The notes beneath the pieces are model-generated. The model was not told the origin of the DNA. It searched no databases and was given only the letters and a program-made list of their open reading frames with translations. This document shows, piece after piece, positions 9,918 to 22,509 of a stretch of 64,000 bases of DNA. Origin of the DNA: Chloroflexota bacterium. GTDB lineage: Bacteria; Chloroflexota; Anaerolineae; Caldilineales; Caldilineaceae. Position numbers and translations under genes: made by a program. The DNA lies in assembly GCA_016861025.1 (NCBI GenBank), contig BOKO01000002.1:186001-250000 (forward strand). The letters are read 5' to 3'. The first letter of the stretch is position 1. Every line of letters starts with the position of its first letter.

Positions 9918-11111
9918 ATGTCCACATCTCTCCTTTCTGACATCCGTGTTCTCGATCTTTCACGCGTGCTTGCCGGACCTTACTGCACGATGGTGCTGGC
10001 AGACTACGGCGCCGACGTGATTAAAGTCGAGGCGCCGGGCGGCGGGGACGGCACGCGTGCATGGGGGCCGCCGTGGGTGGGCGATCAAAGCGCCTACTTT
10101 CTCGCCGCCAACCGCAACAAACGCAGCATCACGGTCGATCTCAAAGCCCCTGAGGGGCGGCAGATTATCCATGAACTGGCTGTGCACTCCGACGTCGTGG
10201 TCGAGAACTTCAAAGTTGGCGGCGCGGAGAAACTTGGCGTCGACTACACCACGCTCGCCGCCATCAACCCGCGGCTGATCTACTGTTCGATCACCGGCTA
10301 TGGGCAGACCGGCCCCTATAAGGATCGCGCCGGTTACGACTTCATCGTCCAGGCGCAAGGCGGCGTCATGTCGATCACCGGGCCGGAGGATGGCGAACCG
10401 TACAAAGTCGGTGTGGCGATTGCCGACATCACCGCCGGGCTGTTTGCGGCGACGGCGATCCTGGCGGCGCTGCATGAGCGTGAACGCAGCGGCAAGGGAC
10501 AAGTCATCGACGTGGCGCTCTTCGATGCACAGCTTGCGTGGCTGGCAAATGTGGCGCAGAATTATCTGGCGACGGGCGAGACGCCAGCGCGCTACGGCAA
10601 CGCCCACCCCAGCATTGTGCCCTACGAGACTTTCCCCACCGCCGATGGACGCATCGCCGTTGGCATTGGCACGGACGCACAGTTTCGCCGGTTCTGCGCT
10701 GCAGCGGGTCACCCCGAATTGGCTGAGGATGCCCGCTTCAACACCAACTGCGCACGCGTCGAACATCGCACAACGCTAATCCCACTCCTGCAAGCGATCT
10801 TTTGCACACGGACGACCACAACATGGCTGGATCTGTTCAACGCGCTTGGCGTGCCGGCTGGCCCGATCAACGATGTGGCTGCGGCGCTAAACGACCCACA
10901 GTCTGTGGCGCGCAACATGGTGCAGGAAATCGACCACCCGACCGTCGGGCCGATCAAGCTGCTCGGCCCGGTCGCCAAATTCGGGCGCACACCGGCGCAA
11001 ATCCACAGTGCACCGCCGCCGCTCGGCTATCACACCGACGAAGTGCTGCGCGGTCTGTTGGGGTATGACGCCGACCGTATCGCCGCACTGCGCCAGCGCA
11101 CCGTTATTTAG
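9918..11111 (+). CDS. Family III CoA-transferase (CaiB/BaiF type)
   Basis: A 397-residue protein. The start LSDIRVLDLSRVLAGPYCTM is typical of the family, and the Asp in ALFDAQLAW matches the catalytic aspartate that forms an acyl anhydride with substrate and then with CoA. Members move CoA between carboxylic acids such as formate/oxalate, carnitine or bile acids. The gene directly follows the M20 peptidase, which may release the carboxylic acid that it activates; this pairing is inference. The substrate is unknown. Confidence 0.87.
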   Translation: MSTSLLSDIRVLDLSRVLAGPYCTMVLADYGADVIKVEAPGGGDGTRAWGPPWVGDQSAYFLAANRNKRSITVDLKAPEGRQIIHELAVHSDVVVENFKVGGAEKLGVDYTTLAAINPRLIYCSITGYGQTGPYKDRAGYDFIVQAQGGVMSITGPEDGEPYKVGVAIADITAGLFAATAILAALHERERSGKGQVIDVALFDAQLAWLANVAQNYLATGETPARYGNAHPSIVPYETFPTADGRIAVGIGTDAQFRRFCAAAGHPELAEDARFNTNCARVEHRTTLIPLLQAIFCTRTTTTWLDLFNALGVPAGPINDVAAALNDPQSVARNMVQEIDHPTVGPIKLLGPVAKFGRTPAQIHSAPPPLGYHTDEVLRGLLGYDADRIAALRQRTVI

Positions 11112-11218
11112 CGAAAGGAGCAGGATGCATGACCATCAAACCCGGCTGGAATGGCCGCGATACAACATGATATGACCGGAGCGCCGGGCGTACGCATCAA
11201 ATGATGGAACTCTTGCAC

Positions 11219-11246
11219 TTTGCTTCCACCCGCCGCGCGCTATAAT
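11219..11246 (+). promoter_or_regulatory. Promoter for a probably leaderless mRNA
   Basis: A perfect TATAAT (11241-11246) lies only six bases before ATG 11253, so transcription should begin at or next to the start codon. The -35 is imperfect (TTTGCT, 11219-11224, 16-bp spacer). No ribosome site precedes the ATG. Confidence 0.55.
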
Positions 11247-11252
11247 AGCACC

Positions 11253-14200
11253 ATGCAACAGGCAACTGCCTATCTGCCCAGTGACCGCCGCCGTGCATTG
11301 CTGACCGGTGATCACCTGCCTGCGCGAGCCATCGGCGCTGTTCTCTTCGTCGACATCTCCGGCTTCACCCCACTGACCGAAACGTTGGCCCGCCAACTGG
11401 GACGCAGCCGCGGCGCTGAGTTGCTGACGCGCACGCTCAACGCGGTCTATCAGGCGCTGATCGATCAGGTCGACCAGCACGGCGGCAGCGTCATCGGCTT
11501 TGCCGGCGACGCCATCACCTGCTGGTTCGACGCCGGTGTGGTCGATCTGCGTGCGGCGGCGGCGCGTGCGCTGGCGGCGGCGCAGGCGATGCAGCGCGCC
11601 ATCGAACCGTTTGCCGCCTACATGGTCGCTCCTGGCGTCGTCGCCCACCTGACGATCAAGACTGCGCTGGCGAGCGGCGCTGTGCGTCGTCTGCTGGTCG
11701 GCGATCCAGCGATCCAGGTCATCGACGTGCTGACGGGCGCGCCGCTCGAGTGCATGGCCGCTGCCGAGCATGTCGCCGCATCGGGGGAGATGGTCGCCGA
11801 TGCGGCGACGATTGAATTGCTGGGTTTGCGCGGCACCGTGGGCGTGTGGCGAGCCGATGAAAACGGGCAGCCGGTGGGTGTGTTAACGCGCCTCGGCGAC
11901 GCTGTCTCCCCTGCACCCGCTGCCCTTGCGCCGCCGGGTCTGGTCGATCTGCCCGACGACGCAGTGCGCCCATGGCTGCTGCCGGCGGTGTGGGCGAATT
12001 TGCAGGAAGGGGACGAGCAATACCTGGCGGAGCTGCGCCCGGCAGCCGCGCTTTTTCTACGCTTTTCCGGGCTTGCCTTCGAGACGGATGAAGAGGCGCC
12101 ACAGCGTCTTGACGCCTACATTCGTTGGGTGCAGCAGGTGCTCAATCGCCACGAAGGCGCGCTGATTCAGTTGACCACCGGCGACAAGGGCAGTTATCTC
12201 TACGCTGCGTTCGGTGCGCCGCTCGCCCACGATGACTACGCCGAGCGCGCTATCGCCGCTGCGCTTGAGCTGCGCGCCAGCCGCTTCGACTTCATCACAC
12301 AGGTGCAGATTGGTCTCAGCGCCGGCATGATGCGCGTCGGCGCCTATGGAAGTGCAACCCGGCGCACCTATGGCGTGCTTGGCGACGAGACCAACATGGC
12401 GGCGCGGCTGATGATGGAGGCCGCGCCCGGGCAGATTCTTGCCAGCGCCAGCATCGCCGCGCTGGTGCAAGATCGCTATGTGCTGGATGCATTGGGGGAG
12501 CGCAGGTTTAAAGGCAAGCGCGACCCCCAGCCGGTCTACGCCGTGCTCGGCGTGCGCTCGCCAACCGCGTTCCAACTCGAATCGATCTACCCGACCCGCC
12601 CGGTGGGGCGCGAAGAGGAGCTGGCGAAGATCAGCGACGCCGTCGAACAGGCAGCTGAACGTCGCGGACATCTGGTGCGCATCGAGGGTGACGCAGGCGC
12701 GGGCAAGAGCCATCTGGCCGCAGCCGCAGCGCGCATCGCTGTGCAGCGTGGCTTCTGGCTGCTCTACGGCGCCTGTCAAAGTTCAGGACAGCGCGCCTAC
12801 GCTGCGCTGCGCGACCCGCTGGCGCACCTGCTCAGGCTGAATGAGCTGAACAGCACGCCCATCGATGCGCAGATTGCACAGGTGCGCGGTTCATTGACCG
12901 CCATCGAGCCGCAGTGGGAAGTGCGCCTGCCGCTGCTCGGCGACCTCTTTGATCTGCCGATTCCCGACAATCCGACGACCGCAGCGTTCGACGCCCGCCT
13001 GCGTCGCGAAGCGTTGGCTGCGCTCGTCATCGACTTGTTTCGCCACGCCGCACAGCGCCAACCGATTTTTCTGCTGATCGAGGATATGCACTGGCTTGAC
13101 GAAGCGGATCAGGTGATCGTGCTGGCGTTGGCGCGGGCGCTGGTCGATATGCCGCTGCTTCTCTGTCTGACGCATCGCCCGCGCAACCGCCGTGAAAACG
13201 CCTTCTTCGACGAGTTGTACGATCTGCCTGCCCAGCTTGTGCTTCAACTCACCGATCTGAATCCATCTGCACTGGCGGCGCTTGTCGAGGAGCGCCTGGG
13301 CGCGCAGGCTGAGCCGTTAGTGGCGGAGCTGGTCTATGCGCACACGCAGGGCAACCCCTTCTTCGCTGAGGAGATGATCGACGCGCTGCGCGCACAGGGA
13401 CAACTTCTGTTTCAGGAAGGCGCCTGGCGGGCGACGCGGCTGTTGATTCAAGCGCTGCACGAGGCGCACAGCCTGGAACGGGTCGAAGATCGCTGGCGGC
13501 TGCGCAGCCACGCCCGGCTCGACGCCGTCACGTTGGGCATTCCCGACACAGTGCAAGGGCTGGTGCTCTCGCGACTGGATCAGCTTTCCGAGGATACACG
13601 GTTGACGCTGAAGGTCGCCACGGTGATTGGCCGCGCGTTCGAGCAGAGCGTGCTGGCGGAGGCGCATCCTCGCCAACCGCCTGTACAGACGTTGCAGCGT
13701 CAGATCGCTGAACTGGAACGCCGCGACTTTATCTATCGCGAACAGCACCTCGCCGAGCCGGTCTATGTCTTCAAGCACAGCATCGCACAGGACGCCGTCT
13801 ACCAGACCTTGCTCGAAAGCCAGCGTCGCATGTTGCATCTTGCCGTCGCTGAGGTGATCGAACGGCGCACGCCGCACGCTGTCGAACGGCTGGCGCATCA
13901 TTTCCTACTCGCTGACGGTGTGCAGACGGACGCCCCCGATCTGTCGGTGCGTCAGCGTGCGTTGCACTATCTTGACGCCGCAGCCTGGCGCGCTCGCCGC
14001 ACCTTTGCCAACGAGACTGCACTCTCCTACTTTGAGCGGGCGCTGGCGTTTGAGACGCGCTGGGAATGGCTGTCGGGCAAAGCCGAGGTCTTGCACATCC
14101 TGGGGCAGCGCATGCAGGAGGAGGCGACGCTGCTCGTGCTCGAAGCGTTGCCCGACAGCAACCCTGCGCGCGTTGCCGAGCTGTGGGCGACGTTTCACGA

Positions 14201-15473
14201 AGCGACCAGCCACTTCCAACATGCGCGCAGCTATCTCTGGCAGGCGCTAGACCTTTACGCCAGGCGCGCGGACGTGGTCAACCAGGCGCGCATTCAGGCG
14301 CACATCGGCGAGATCGCACTGCACGAAGGCGACATCGATGAAGCCGAGCGTCACTATCGCCAGGCGCTGACGCTGCTCGCCGACCAGCCCGCCGAAGCCA
14401 GTGGGCGCGGGCAGGCGCTGCTTGGGCTGGGCGTCGTCCTGCGTCAGCGCGGGGAATATGACGCAGCAACAGCGCTGCTCACGCAGGCGCTGGCAATCTA
14501 CGAGCAGGAAGAGAATCAGCCCGAGGTGGCGACTGCGCTGACGCGGCTGGGCGGAGTGGCGTTCCTGCGGCGCAATTTCGCCGAGGCGCTGACGGCCTGG
14601 GAGCGAGCGTTGACGATTCGCCGCGCCATCGGCGACCGCGAGGGTGAGGGCAGCAGCCTGCTCAACATTGCGCAGGCGTACACCAGCATGGGCGACTATG
14701 GCGCTGCACTGCCATTGCTTCACCGTGCATTGGAGATTCAACGTGCGGTCGGCAACCGCTGGTGGGAAAACGCTGTGTGGAACGCGCTCGGTGTGCTGGC
14801 GCTGGCGGTTGGCGACTACGCTGAAGCGCGGCGTTGTATCACGATTGCGTTGCGCCTCAGCGCATCTGTAGGTGACGAAGCAGGCGCCGCCATTATGGAC
14901 TTCAACCTGGCGCAGGTCGAGCGCGAGTGCGGCGATTTTACCGTCGCATCGGAGCGGCTGAACAACGTTCGGCAGTGGGCGCACGCCAACGAGGACCGCG
15001 AATTTGAAGCGCAGTGTCTGACCGAACTGGCGTTGACGGCAGAAGCGGCGGGCAAGCTTGACCAGGCGCAACACTTCGCCGAAGCTGCGCTGCACCTTTA
15101 CGCCAGCCTGGAGGTGGAGGCGTCGATGACGACCGACCTGGCGACGCTGATCAATGTGCGGCTCGCGCGCGGTGATACAACGTCAGCATGGGCGCTGGCG
15201 GATCGACTGATGGCGCTCTTTGCTCAGAGCGAAGTGCATCAGATCGAGTATCCGCAGCGGGCGCTCTTTACGGCGGCGCAGGCTGCGGCAGCGTGCGGAC
15301 GTGAAGAATCCGCCGCCGTGCTGTTCAAGCGCGCCTACGACCTGGTGCAAGCGCAGGCGCAACGCATCTCCGACGAAGCGCTGCGCCGTTCGTATCTGGA
15401 GAATGTGCGCATCAACCGCGTTGTGGTCGCGGCGTTCGCAAAACAACAGGCGCCGCCAACGCAGCGAGCTTGA
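11253..15473 (+). CDS. Dual adenylate/guanylate-cyclase-fold protein with AAA ATPase and TPR repeats
   Basis: About 1406 residues. Two class III cyclase-fold domains come first (about 30-170, with FVDISGFTPL, and about 230-400, with LRFSGL and FGAPLAHDDYAERA). An ATPase domain with Walker A EGDAGAGKSHLA (near 465) and LLIEDMHWLDE as Walker B follows, and TPR repeats fill the region from about 830 to the end. In the second cyclase copy the usual metal Asp is replaced (LRFSGL), so it may be regulatory. Proteins of this layout are signal-transduction ATPases; cyclic nucleotide synthesis is not assured. ATG 11253 sits just behind a TATAAT box, which argues against the upstream TTG at 11220. Confidence 0.85.
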   Translation: MQQATAYLPSDRRRALLTGDHLPARAIGAVLFVDISGFTPLTETLARQLGRSRGAELLTRTLNAVYQALIDQVDQHGGSVIGFAGDAITCWFDAGVVDLRAAAARALAAAQAMQRAIEPFAAYMVAPGVVAHLTIKTALASGAVRRLLVGDPAIQVIDVLTGAPLECMAAAEHVAASGEMVADAATIELLGLRGTVGVWRADENGQPVGVLTRLGDAVSPAPAALAPPGLVDLPDDAVRPWLLPAVWANLQEGDEQYLAELRPAAALFLRFSGLAFETDEEAPQRLDAYIRWVQQVLNRHEGALIQLTTGDKGSYLYAAFGAPLAHDDYAERAIAAALELRASRFDFITQVQIGLSAGMMRVGAYGSATRRTYGVLGDETNMAARLMMEAAPGQILASASIAALVQDRYVLDALGERRFKGKRDPQPVYAVLGVRSPTAFQLESIYPTRPVGREEELAKISDAVEQAAERRGHLVRIEGDAGAGKSHLAAAAARIAVQRGFWLLYGACQSSGQRAYAALRDPLAHLLRLNELNSTPIDAQIAQVRGSLTAIEPQWEVRLPLLGDLFDLPIPDNPTTAAFDARLRREALAALVIDLFRHAAQRQPIFLLIEDMHWLDEADQVIVLALARALVDMPLLLCLTHRPRNRRENAFFDELYDLPAQLVLQLTDLNPSALAALVEERLGAQAEPLVAELVYAHTQGNPFFAEEMIDALRAQGQLLFQEGAWRATRLLIQALHEAHSLERVEDRWRLRSHARLDAVTLGIPDTVQGLVLSRLDQLSEDTRLTLKVATVIGRAFEQSVLAEAHPRQPPVQTLQRQIAELERRDFIYREQHLAEPVYVFKHSIAQDAVYQTLLESQRRMLHLAVAEVIERRTPHAVERLAHHFLLADGVQTDAPDLSVRQRALHYLDAAAWRARRTFANETALSYFERALAFETRWEWLSGKAEVLHILGQRMQEEATLLVLEALPDSNPARVAELWATFHEATSHFQHARSYLWQALDLYARRADVVNQARIQAHIGEIALHEGDIDEAERHYRQALTLLADQPAEASGRGQALLGLGVVLRQRGEYDAATALLTQALAIYEQEENQPEVATALTRLGGVAFLRRNFAEALTAWERALTIRRAIGDREGEGSSLLNIAQAYTSMGDYGAALPLLHRALEIQRAVGNRWWENAVWNALGVLALAVGDYAEARRCITIALRLSASVGDEAGAAIMDFNLAQVERECGDFTVASERLNNVRQWAHANEDREFEAQCLTELALTAEAAGKLDQAQHFAEAALHLYASLEVEASMTTDLATLINVRLARGDTTSAWALADRLMALFAQSEVHQIEYPQRALFTAAQAAAACGREESAAVLFKRAYDLVQAQAQRISDEALRRSYLENVRINRVVVAAFAKQQAPPTQRA

Positions 15474-15489
15474 TAAAAAACTCACTCGC

Positions 15490-15576
15490 TTTGACGCAGA
15501 GATGCAAGGACGCAAAGAAGCGCAAAAGAACCTGCGCTTGATTTTCCTCTGCGCATCTCTGCGACTTTGCGTCAAA
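15490..15576. repeat. Interspersed imperfect palindrome of the GACGCAAAG type
   Basis: TTTGACGCA (15490-15498) pairs with TGCGTCAAA (15568-15576), and inside it GCAGAGATGC (15496-15505) pairs with GCATCTCTGC (15553-15562). Related stretches occur near 8696 and inside the ABC exporter gene near 43260. It fills the space between two convergent genes and may also act as a bidirectional terminator. Confidence 0.6.
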
Positions 15577-15599
15577 AGACGTCTTTTCCGAACAGGCGC

Positions 15600-16631
<1,032 letters not shown>

Positions 16632-16656
16632 ACTTCGTTCCTTTCGTAGACGCCGT

Positions 16657-17376
<720 letters not shown>

Positions 17377-17405
17377 GCGTCTACTCTCCACGGTTGGTGT
17401 GCATC

Positions 17406-18200
17406 TCAATGCACCGAAATCGTTGTACTCTCTGCGTGGCGGCCCAGATACGCCTCGATGACGCGCTGATCCTTGCGCACTTCGGCGGGTGTGCCTTCGG
17501 CGATCTTCTGCCCATAGTCGATGACCGAGATGCGTTCGGAGATGTTCATCACTACTTTCATGTCATGTTCGATGAGCACGACGGTGATGCCGAGTTCGTC
17601 GCGCAGCTTGCGGAATAACTGCGTGGCCGATTCGGTCTCCTGCGGGTTCATGCCTGCCGTCGGCTCATCGAGCAGGAGCAGCTTAGGCTTCGATGCCAGC
17701 GCGCGCGCAATCTCCACGCGGCGCTGCTGACCGTAGGGCAGGTTGCGCGCCAGCTGGTCGCCCAACCCACGCGGCAGCCCGACGTAGAGCAGCAGCCGCT
17801 GCGCTTCCTGGCGCGCCGCCTCTTCGGATTGCTTGAAGGCGCGTGTGCGCAGGACTGCACCCCAGGCCGTGCTCGGTGTCTGTGTGTGGGCGCCAACCAG
17901 AATGTTCTCCAACACTGTCATGTTGTGGAAGAGGCGGATATTCTGAAAGGTGCGGCACATTCCTCGCGCCGTGATCTGATCCGGGCGCAGTCCAAGAATG
18001 GAATGCCCGTCGAAACGAATTTCGCCTTCTTCCGGTTTGTAGATGCCGGTGATCGTGTTGAAGATCGTCGTCTTGCCAGCGCCGTTTGGTCCGATGACGC
18101 TGGAGATGCTGCCCGCTTCAAAGCGTAGATCAACGGCGTTCACCGCCACCAGCCCACCGAACCGCTTTGTAACCTTGTTGAGTTCAAGAATGACGCTCAT
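17406..18200 (-). CDS. livG: Branched-chain amino acid ABC importer, ATPase LivG
   Basis: A 264-residue ATPase with Walker A GPNGAGKTT, Walker B LLLLDEPTAGMNP and the LivG-type C-terminal extension after VVLIEHDMKVVM. The signature region reads NLPYGQQRRVEIARAL, as usual in LivG. GGGGAG precedes ATG 18200. It pairs with LivF to power the LivHM permease. The gene sits 27 bases after livM. Confidence 0.93.
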   Translation of the reverse strand: MSVILELNKVTKRFGGLVAVNAVDLRFEAGSISSVIGPNGAGKTTIFNTITGIYKPEEGEIRFDGHSILGLRPDQITARGMCRTFQNIRLFHNMTVLENILVGAHTQTPSTAWGAVLRTRAFKQSEEAARQEAQRLLLYVGLPRGLGDQLARNLPYGQQRRVEIARALASKPKLLLLDEPTAGMNPQETESATQLFRKLRDELGITVVLIEHDMKVVMNISERISVIDYGQKIAEGTPAEVRKDQRVIEAYLGRHAESTTISVH

Positions 18201-18227
18201 TGCTATGCTCCCCGCGTGCGCAGCCGG

Positions 18228-19631
18228 TTAATCCGCCAGTTTCTCATCCGGTGTGATGTCCCCTTCCAACTCGGCGTCGGGGATCGGCTCGGCGTCACCC
18301 TCGTGCAGTTCCAGCCGGGCGCGTTCCGCCGGCACCATGCCTTCGGGACGAAAGATCATCATCAAGATCAAGAGCAGCCCGAAGAAGAAGCGTTGATAGC
18401 GCGCCGGGTCAAGCTGCGTCGGCAGCTCTCGCCATGGGATGCCAAGCAACGGGATCGAATCCGGTCCCTGACGCAGGCTGCTGAGCTGCAAGGACAATGA
18501 TTGCAGGATGTCGATATTGAGCAAGGTGACCACCGCTGCGCCCATCACCACACCAGGAATGCTGCCCAACCCGCCCAAAATGACCATCACCAGGATGCTG
18601 ATCGACGCCGTGAGCGAGAAGGTCTCCGGGCTGACAAAGGTGCGGTTAGCGGCGTAGAGCACACCCATCGCCCCCGAAAACGCCGCGCCGATGGCAAAGG
18701 CGGTCAGTTTGGTGCGGCGCAGCGGCACACCCATCGCCACCGCCGCCACATCGTCCTCGCGGATCGCCGTCCACGAACGTCCCAGTTTGGAGCGATCCAG
18801 GCGGCGGGCGATCACGATGGTGACGCCGAGAATCAACAAGCCGAAGAAATAAAAGAAGAAGCCGTAGATGTCGTTGGCGTTGATCGGTCGCCCGGCCCAC
18901 TGCGAGAGCGTCGCCAGCAATTCAGGCGTGGTCAGGAATGCTGGCAGCGGCGGACGTTGGATCGGCGTGATGCCCTGCGGCCCGTTGGTCAGGTTGATCG
19001 GCTTGTCCAGGTTGTTGGCGAGCACGCGGATCACCTCACCAAAGCCAAGCGTCACAATCGCCAGATAGTCGCCGCGCAGCCGCAGCACCGGAAAGCCAAG
19101 CAAAATGCCCGTCCCAGCGGATGCCAGAATCCCTAATGGGATGAACAGCCAGAACCACCAGGCCGGAAATGGAAAGTACGGATAGACCGTAAAGGTGCCC
19201 GGCGCCTCGTTGATGTGCCAGATTTGTTGCGAGCCAAAGAACGCCCAGAGATAGGCGCCCACGGCAAAGAAGGCAATGTACCCCAGGTCGAGCAGACCAG
19301 CGAAGCCGACCACGACGTTGAGACCTAATGCCAACGTTGCAAAGACCGCCACCTGAAAGCCGATCTCCAGCAAAAAGGGGTTGCGCAGACCGATCGTCGG
19401 CACGACTGTCAACACAATCACGGCGCCGAGCAGAAACTTGACCGCCGGTCGTTGCGGGATGAAGTAGATCAGCGCCAGCGCGCTGAAGAGCAGCAGCCGG
19501 CCCAATAGCGAGCGCGGATCCTGCGTCAGTATGTAGGTGACGCCAATCGCATAGAGCAACGCCAGCAGCGCGCCAAAGGGCCCGCTGAAAATGCGCAAGA
19601 ACCGGTTCGTAGATGTCGCATGCACGCTCAT
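18228..19631 (-). CDS. livM: Branched-chain amino acid ABC importer, permease LivM
   Basis: A 467-residue multi-spanning membrane protein. The core matches LivM, with GLNVVVGFAGLLDLGYIAFFAVGAY and the GRSWTAIREDDVAAVAMG coupling region that contacts the ATPases. It has an N-terminal extension with extra membrane segments and an acidic cytoplasmic tail of about 35 residues (ELHEGDAEPIPDAELEGD), both longer than in E. coli LivM. It forms the transmembrane channel with LivH, whose gene ends 10 bases upstream. Confidence 0.92.
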   Translation of the reverse strand: MSVHATSTNRFLRIFSGPFGALLALLYAIGVTYILTQDPRSLLGRLLLFSALALIYFIPQRPAVKFLLGAVIVLTVVPTIGLRNPFLLEIGFQVAVFATLALGLNVVVGFAGLLDLGYIAFFAVGAYLWAFFGSQQIWHINEAPGTFTVYPYFPFPAWWFWLFIPLGILASAGTGILLGFPVLRLRGDYLAIVTLGFGEVIRVLANNLDKPINLTNGPQGITPIQRPPLPAFLTTPELLATLSQWAGRPINANDIYGFFFYFFGLLILGVTIVIARRLDRSKLGRSWTAIREDDVAAVAMGVPLRRTKLTAFAIGAAFSGAMGVLYAANRTFVSPETFSLTASISILVMVILGGLGSIPGVVMGAAVVTLLNIDILQSLSLQLSSLRQGPDSIPLLGIPWRELPTQLDPARYQRFFFGLLLILMMIFRPEGMVPAERARLELHEGDAEPIPDAELEGDITPDEKLAD

Positions 19632-19641
19632 CAGCTCCTCC

Positions 19642-20790
19642 CTACGCTTTCTGCGTCGTCTTGCCGCCCAACAGACCCTGCGGTCGGAAAATCAAGACCA
19701 GGATCAGGATGCCAAAAGCGAAGATGTCCTTGTATTCCGCCCCAAACGCTCCCCGGGAAAAGATGCTGAAATAGGCGGCGGAAAAGGATTCGAGCAGCCC
19801 CAACACCATGCCACCCAACATAGCGCCGACAATGCTGCCGATGCCGCCCAACACGGCGGCGGTGAACGCTTTCAAGCCGGGGATGAAACCCATGTACGGA
19901 TCGACACGCGTGAAACGGAACGCCCACAGCACGCCGGCTGCACCACCCAACGCACCACCGATCAGGAAGGTCAGCGCAATGATGCGGTTGACATCGATGC
20001 CCATCAGCGCCGCCGTCTTTTGATCCTGCGCCACCGAACGGATCGCCTTACCCAGGCGCGTGGCGTTGACCAGATAGTTCAGCGCCACCAGCATCACCAC
20101 GCCAAATGCGATGAGCATGATTGCTTTGTATTGAATGGCGATGTTAATGGGGCGGCCGTTCATGTCAATCGTGAACAATGTCAACCGTTGTGCGAAGGGA
20201 CCAAATTCGGGGAAGGTGCGATAGAAATCGCCGTTGATGGCGCTCTGCAGAAAGCGCATCGTATCCTGCAACAAAAATGAAACGCCGATCGCGGCAATCA
20301 GCGGCACCAGGCGCGGCGACCCACGCAGGGGGCGATACGCCAGGCGTTCGGTCGTGACTGCTAACGTGCCGGATATGGTCATGCCGACAAGGACCGCCAG
20401 AATGATCCAGATCAGCGCCAGCCAGAGATCGGCTGTCTTCAGCACGCCCTGTGCATTCAGCCAGATCAGCAACTCAACGCCCGCAAACGCGCCGAACATA
20501 ACAAATTCGCCGTGCGCAAAGTTGATGAACTCCAGCACGCCATAGACCATCGTGTAGCCCATGGCGATAATTGCATACATGAAGCCAAGCGTGATGCCGT
20601 CGATCAACACCTGTGGCAGCAGCACCAGGGTCACTTGCAGAATATCGATGTCCGTGCGCGTCGAGCGCAAGAGCAGCGCAATTAACAGCGTGATCGCCGA
20701 AATCACGGCCGCGCTCCCGACGATGAAGATCAACAGTTGGCCCAATGGGCGCAGGATTTCTTTGAAGGGATTGACTCTACGCAGGTGCAT
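19642..20790 (-). CDS. livH: Branched-chain amino acid ABC importer, permease LivH
   Basis: A 382-residue membrane permease. YAIIAMGYTMVYGVLEFINF and the coupling helix LGKAIRSVAQDQKTAALMGI mark LivH. About 65 residues with one extra membrane segment precede the family core. ATG 20790 has GAGGAG upstream. It forms the pore with LivM. The gap to livK upstream holds a strong hairpin (20856-20904) that may uncouple the level of binding protein from that of the membrane parts. Confidence 0.92.
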   Translation of the reverse strand: MHLRRVNPFKEILRPLGQLLIFIVGSAAVISAITLLIALLLRSTRTDIDILQVTLVLLPQVLIDGITLGFMYAIIAMGYTMVYGVLEFINFAHGEFVMFGAFAGVELLIWLNAQGVLKTADLWLALIWIILAVLVGMTISGTLAVTTERLAYRPLRGSPRLVPLIAAIGVSFLLQDTMRFLQSAINGDFYRTFPEFGPFAQRLTLFTIDMNGRPINIAIQYKAIMLIAFGVVMLVALNYLVNATRLGKAIRSVAQDQKTAALMGIDVNRIIALTFLIGGALGGAAGVLWAFRFTRVDPYMGFIPGLKAFTAAVLGGIGSIVGAMLGGMVLGLLESFSAAYFSIFSRGAFGAEYKDIFAFGILILVLIFRPQGLLGGKTTQKA

Positions 20791-20855
20791 GACGACTCCT
20801 CACAGGTGTGCCGGAAGGCAGGTGTAGTCGTATTTCTGCCAGCGGCGGATATGGA

Positions 20856-20904
20856 GAGACGGTGCAGGTTGTTGGTTTTTCATCGCAACAACCTGCACCG
20901 TCTT
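20856..20904 (-). promoter_or_regulatory. Long perfect hairpin between livK and livH
   Basis: A 17-base arm (20858-20874) pairs perfectly with 20886-20902 around an 11-base loop, extendable by one A:T and one G:U pair. There is no U-run on the minus strand, so it is better read as an mRNA-stabilising or attenuating structure inside the operon than as a full terminator. Confidence 0.7.
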
Positions 20905-20926
20905 CATGCGTGTTTGGTCAGGAAGG

Positions 20927-22189
<1,263 letters not shown>

Positions 22190-22305
22190 TTACAGTTCTC
22201 CTTTTGTGATGACGAACTTGGTTGAAACAATTCAGTTGTCAGGTTGAACGAACACACAACTATATCTCAAACAGCCGATTCGGGGCGTCGTTGCTGAGTG
22301 CAAAA

Positions 22306-22320
22306 AGTCATCAGATGACT
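22306..22320. promoter_or_regulatory. Palindrome upstream of livK (possible operator)
   Basis: AGTCATC-A-GATGACT is a perfect inverted repeat in the 320-base space between livK (minus) and coaE (plus). It lies 117 bases from the livK start. I see no other gene or RNA in this space apart from the coaE promoter. Confidence 0.45.
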
Positions 22321-22495
22321 GCATTTTGTTGTGGATCCACGACGGCAGACTACAGCGCTGTTTGCCAGAGGATGAATGAAACTGGCTGGATCCCGGTCAG
22401 CGCGACGGATTATAGGTGAGGGTTTATCATTTGTCAATCGGAATAAATTGTTTGCGAAGCTTTGTCATACTTCAATGATTTCATGGCGCGTATGC

Positions 22496-22501
22496 TATAA
22501 T
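22496..22501 (+). promoter_or_regulatory. -10 box directly before coaE
   Basis: TATAAT (22496-22501) is eight bases before the GTG start of coaE, so the transcript should start at or within two bases of the codon. No good -35 and no ribosome site are seen. Confidence 0.5.
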
Positions 22502-22509
22502 ATCCGCTT

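Noticed and set aside
20856..20904. Rho-independent terminator after livK
   Set aside because: No U-run follows on the minus strand and the next genes of the same importer lie directly downstream.
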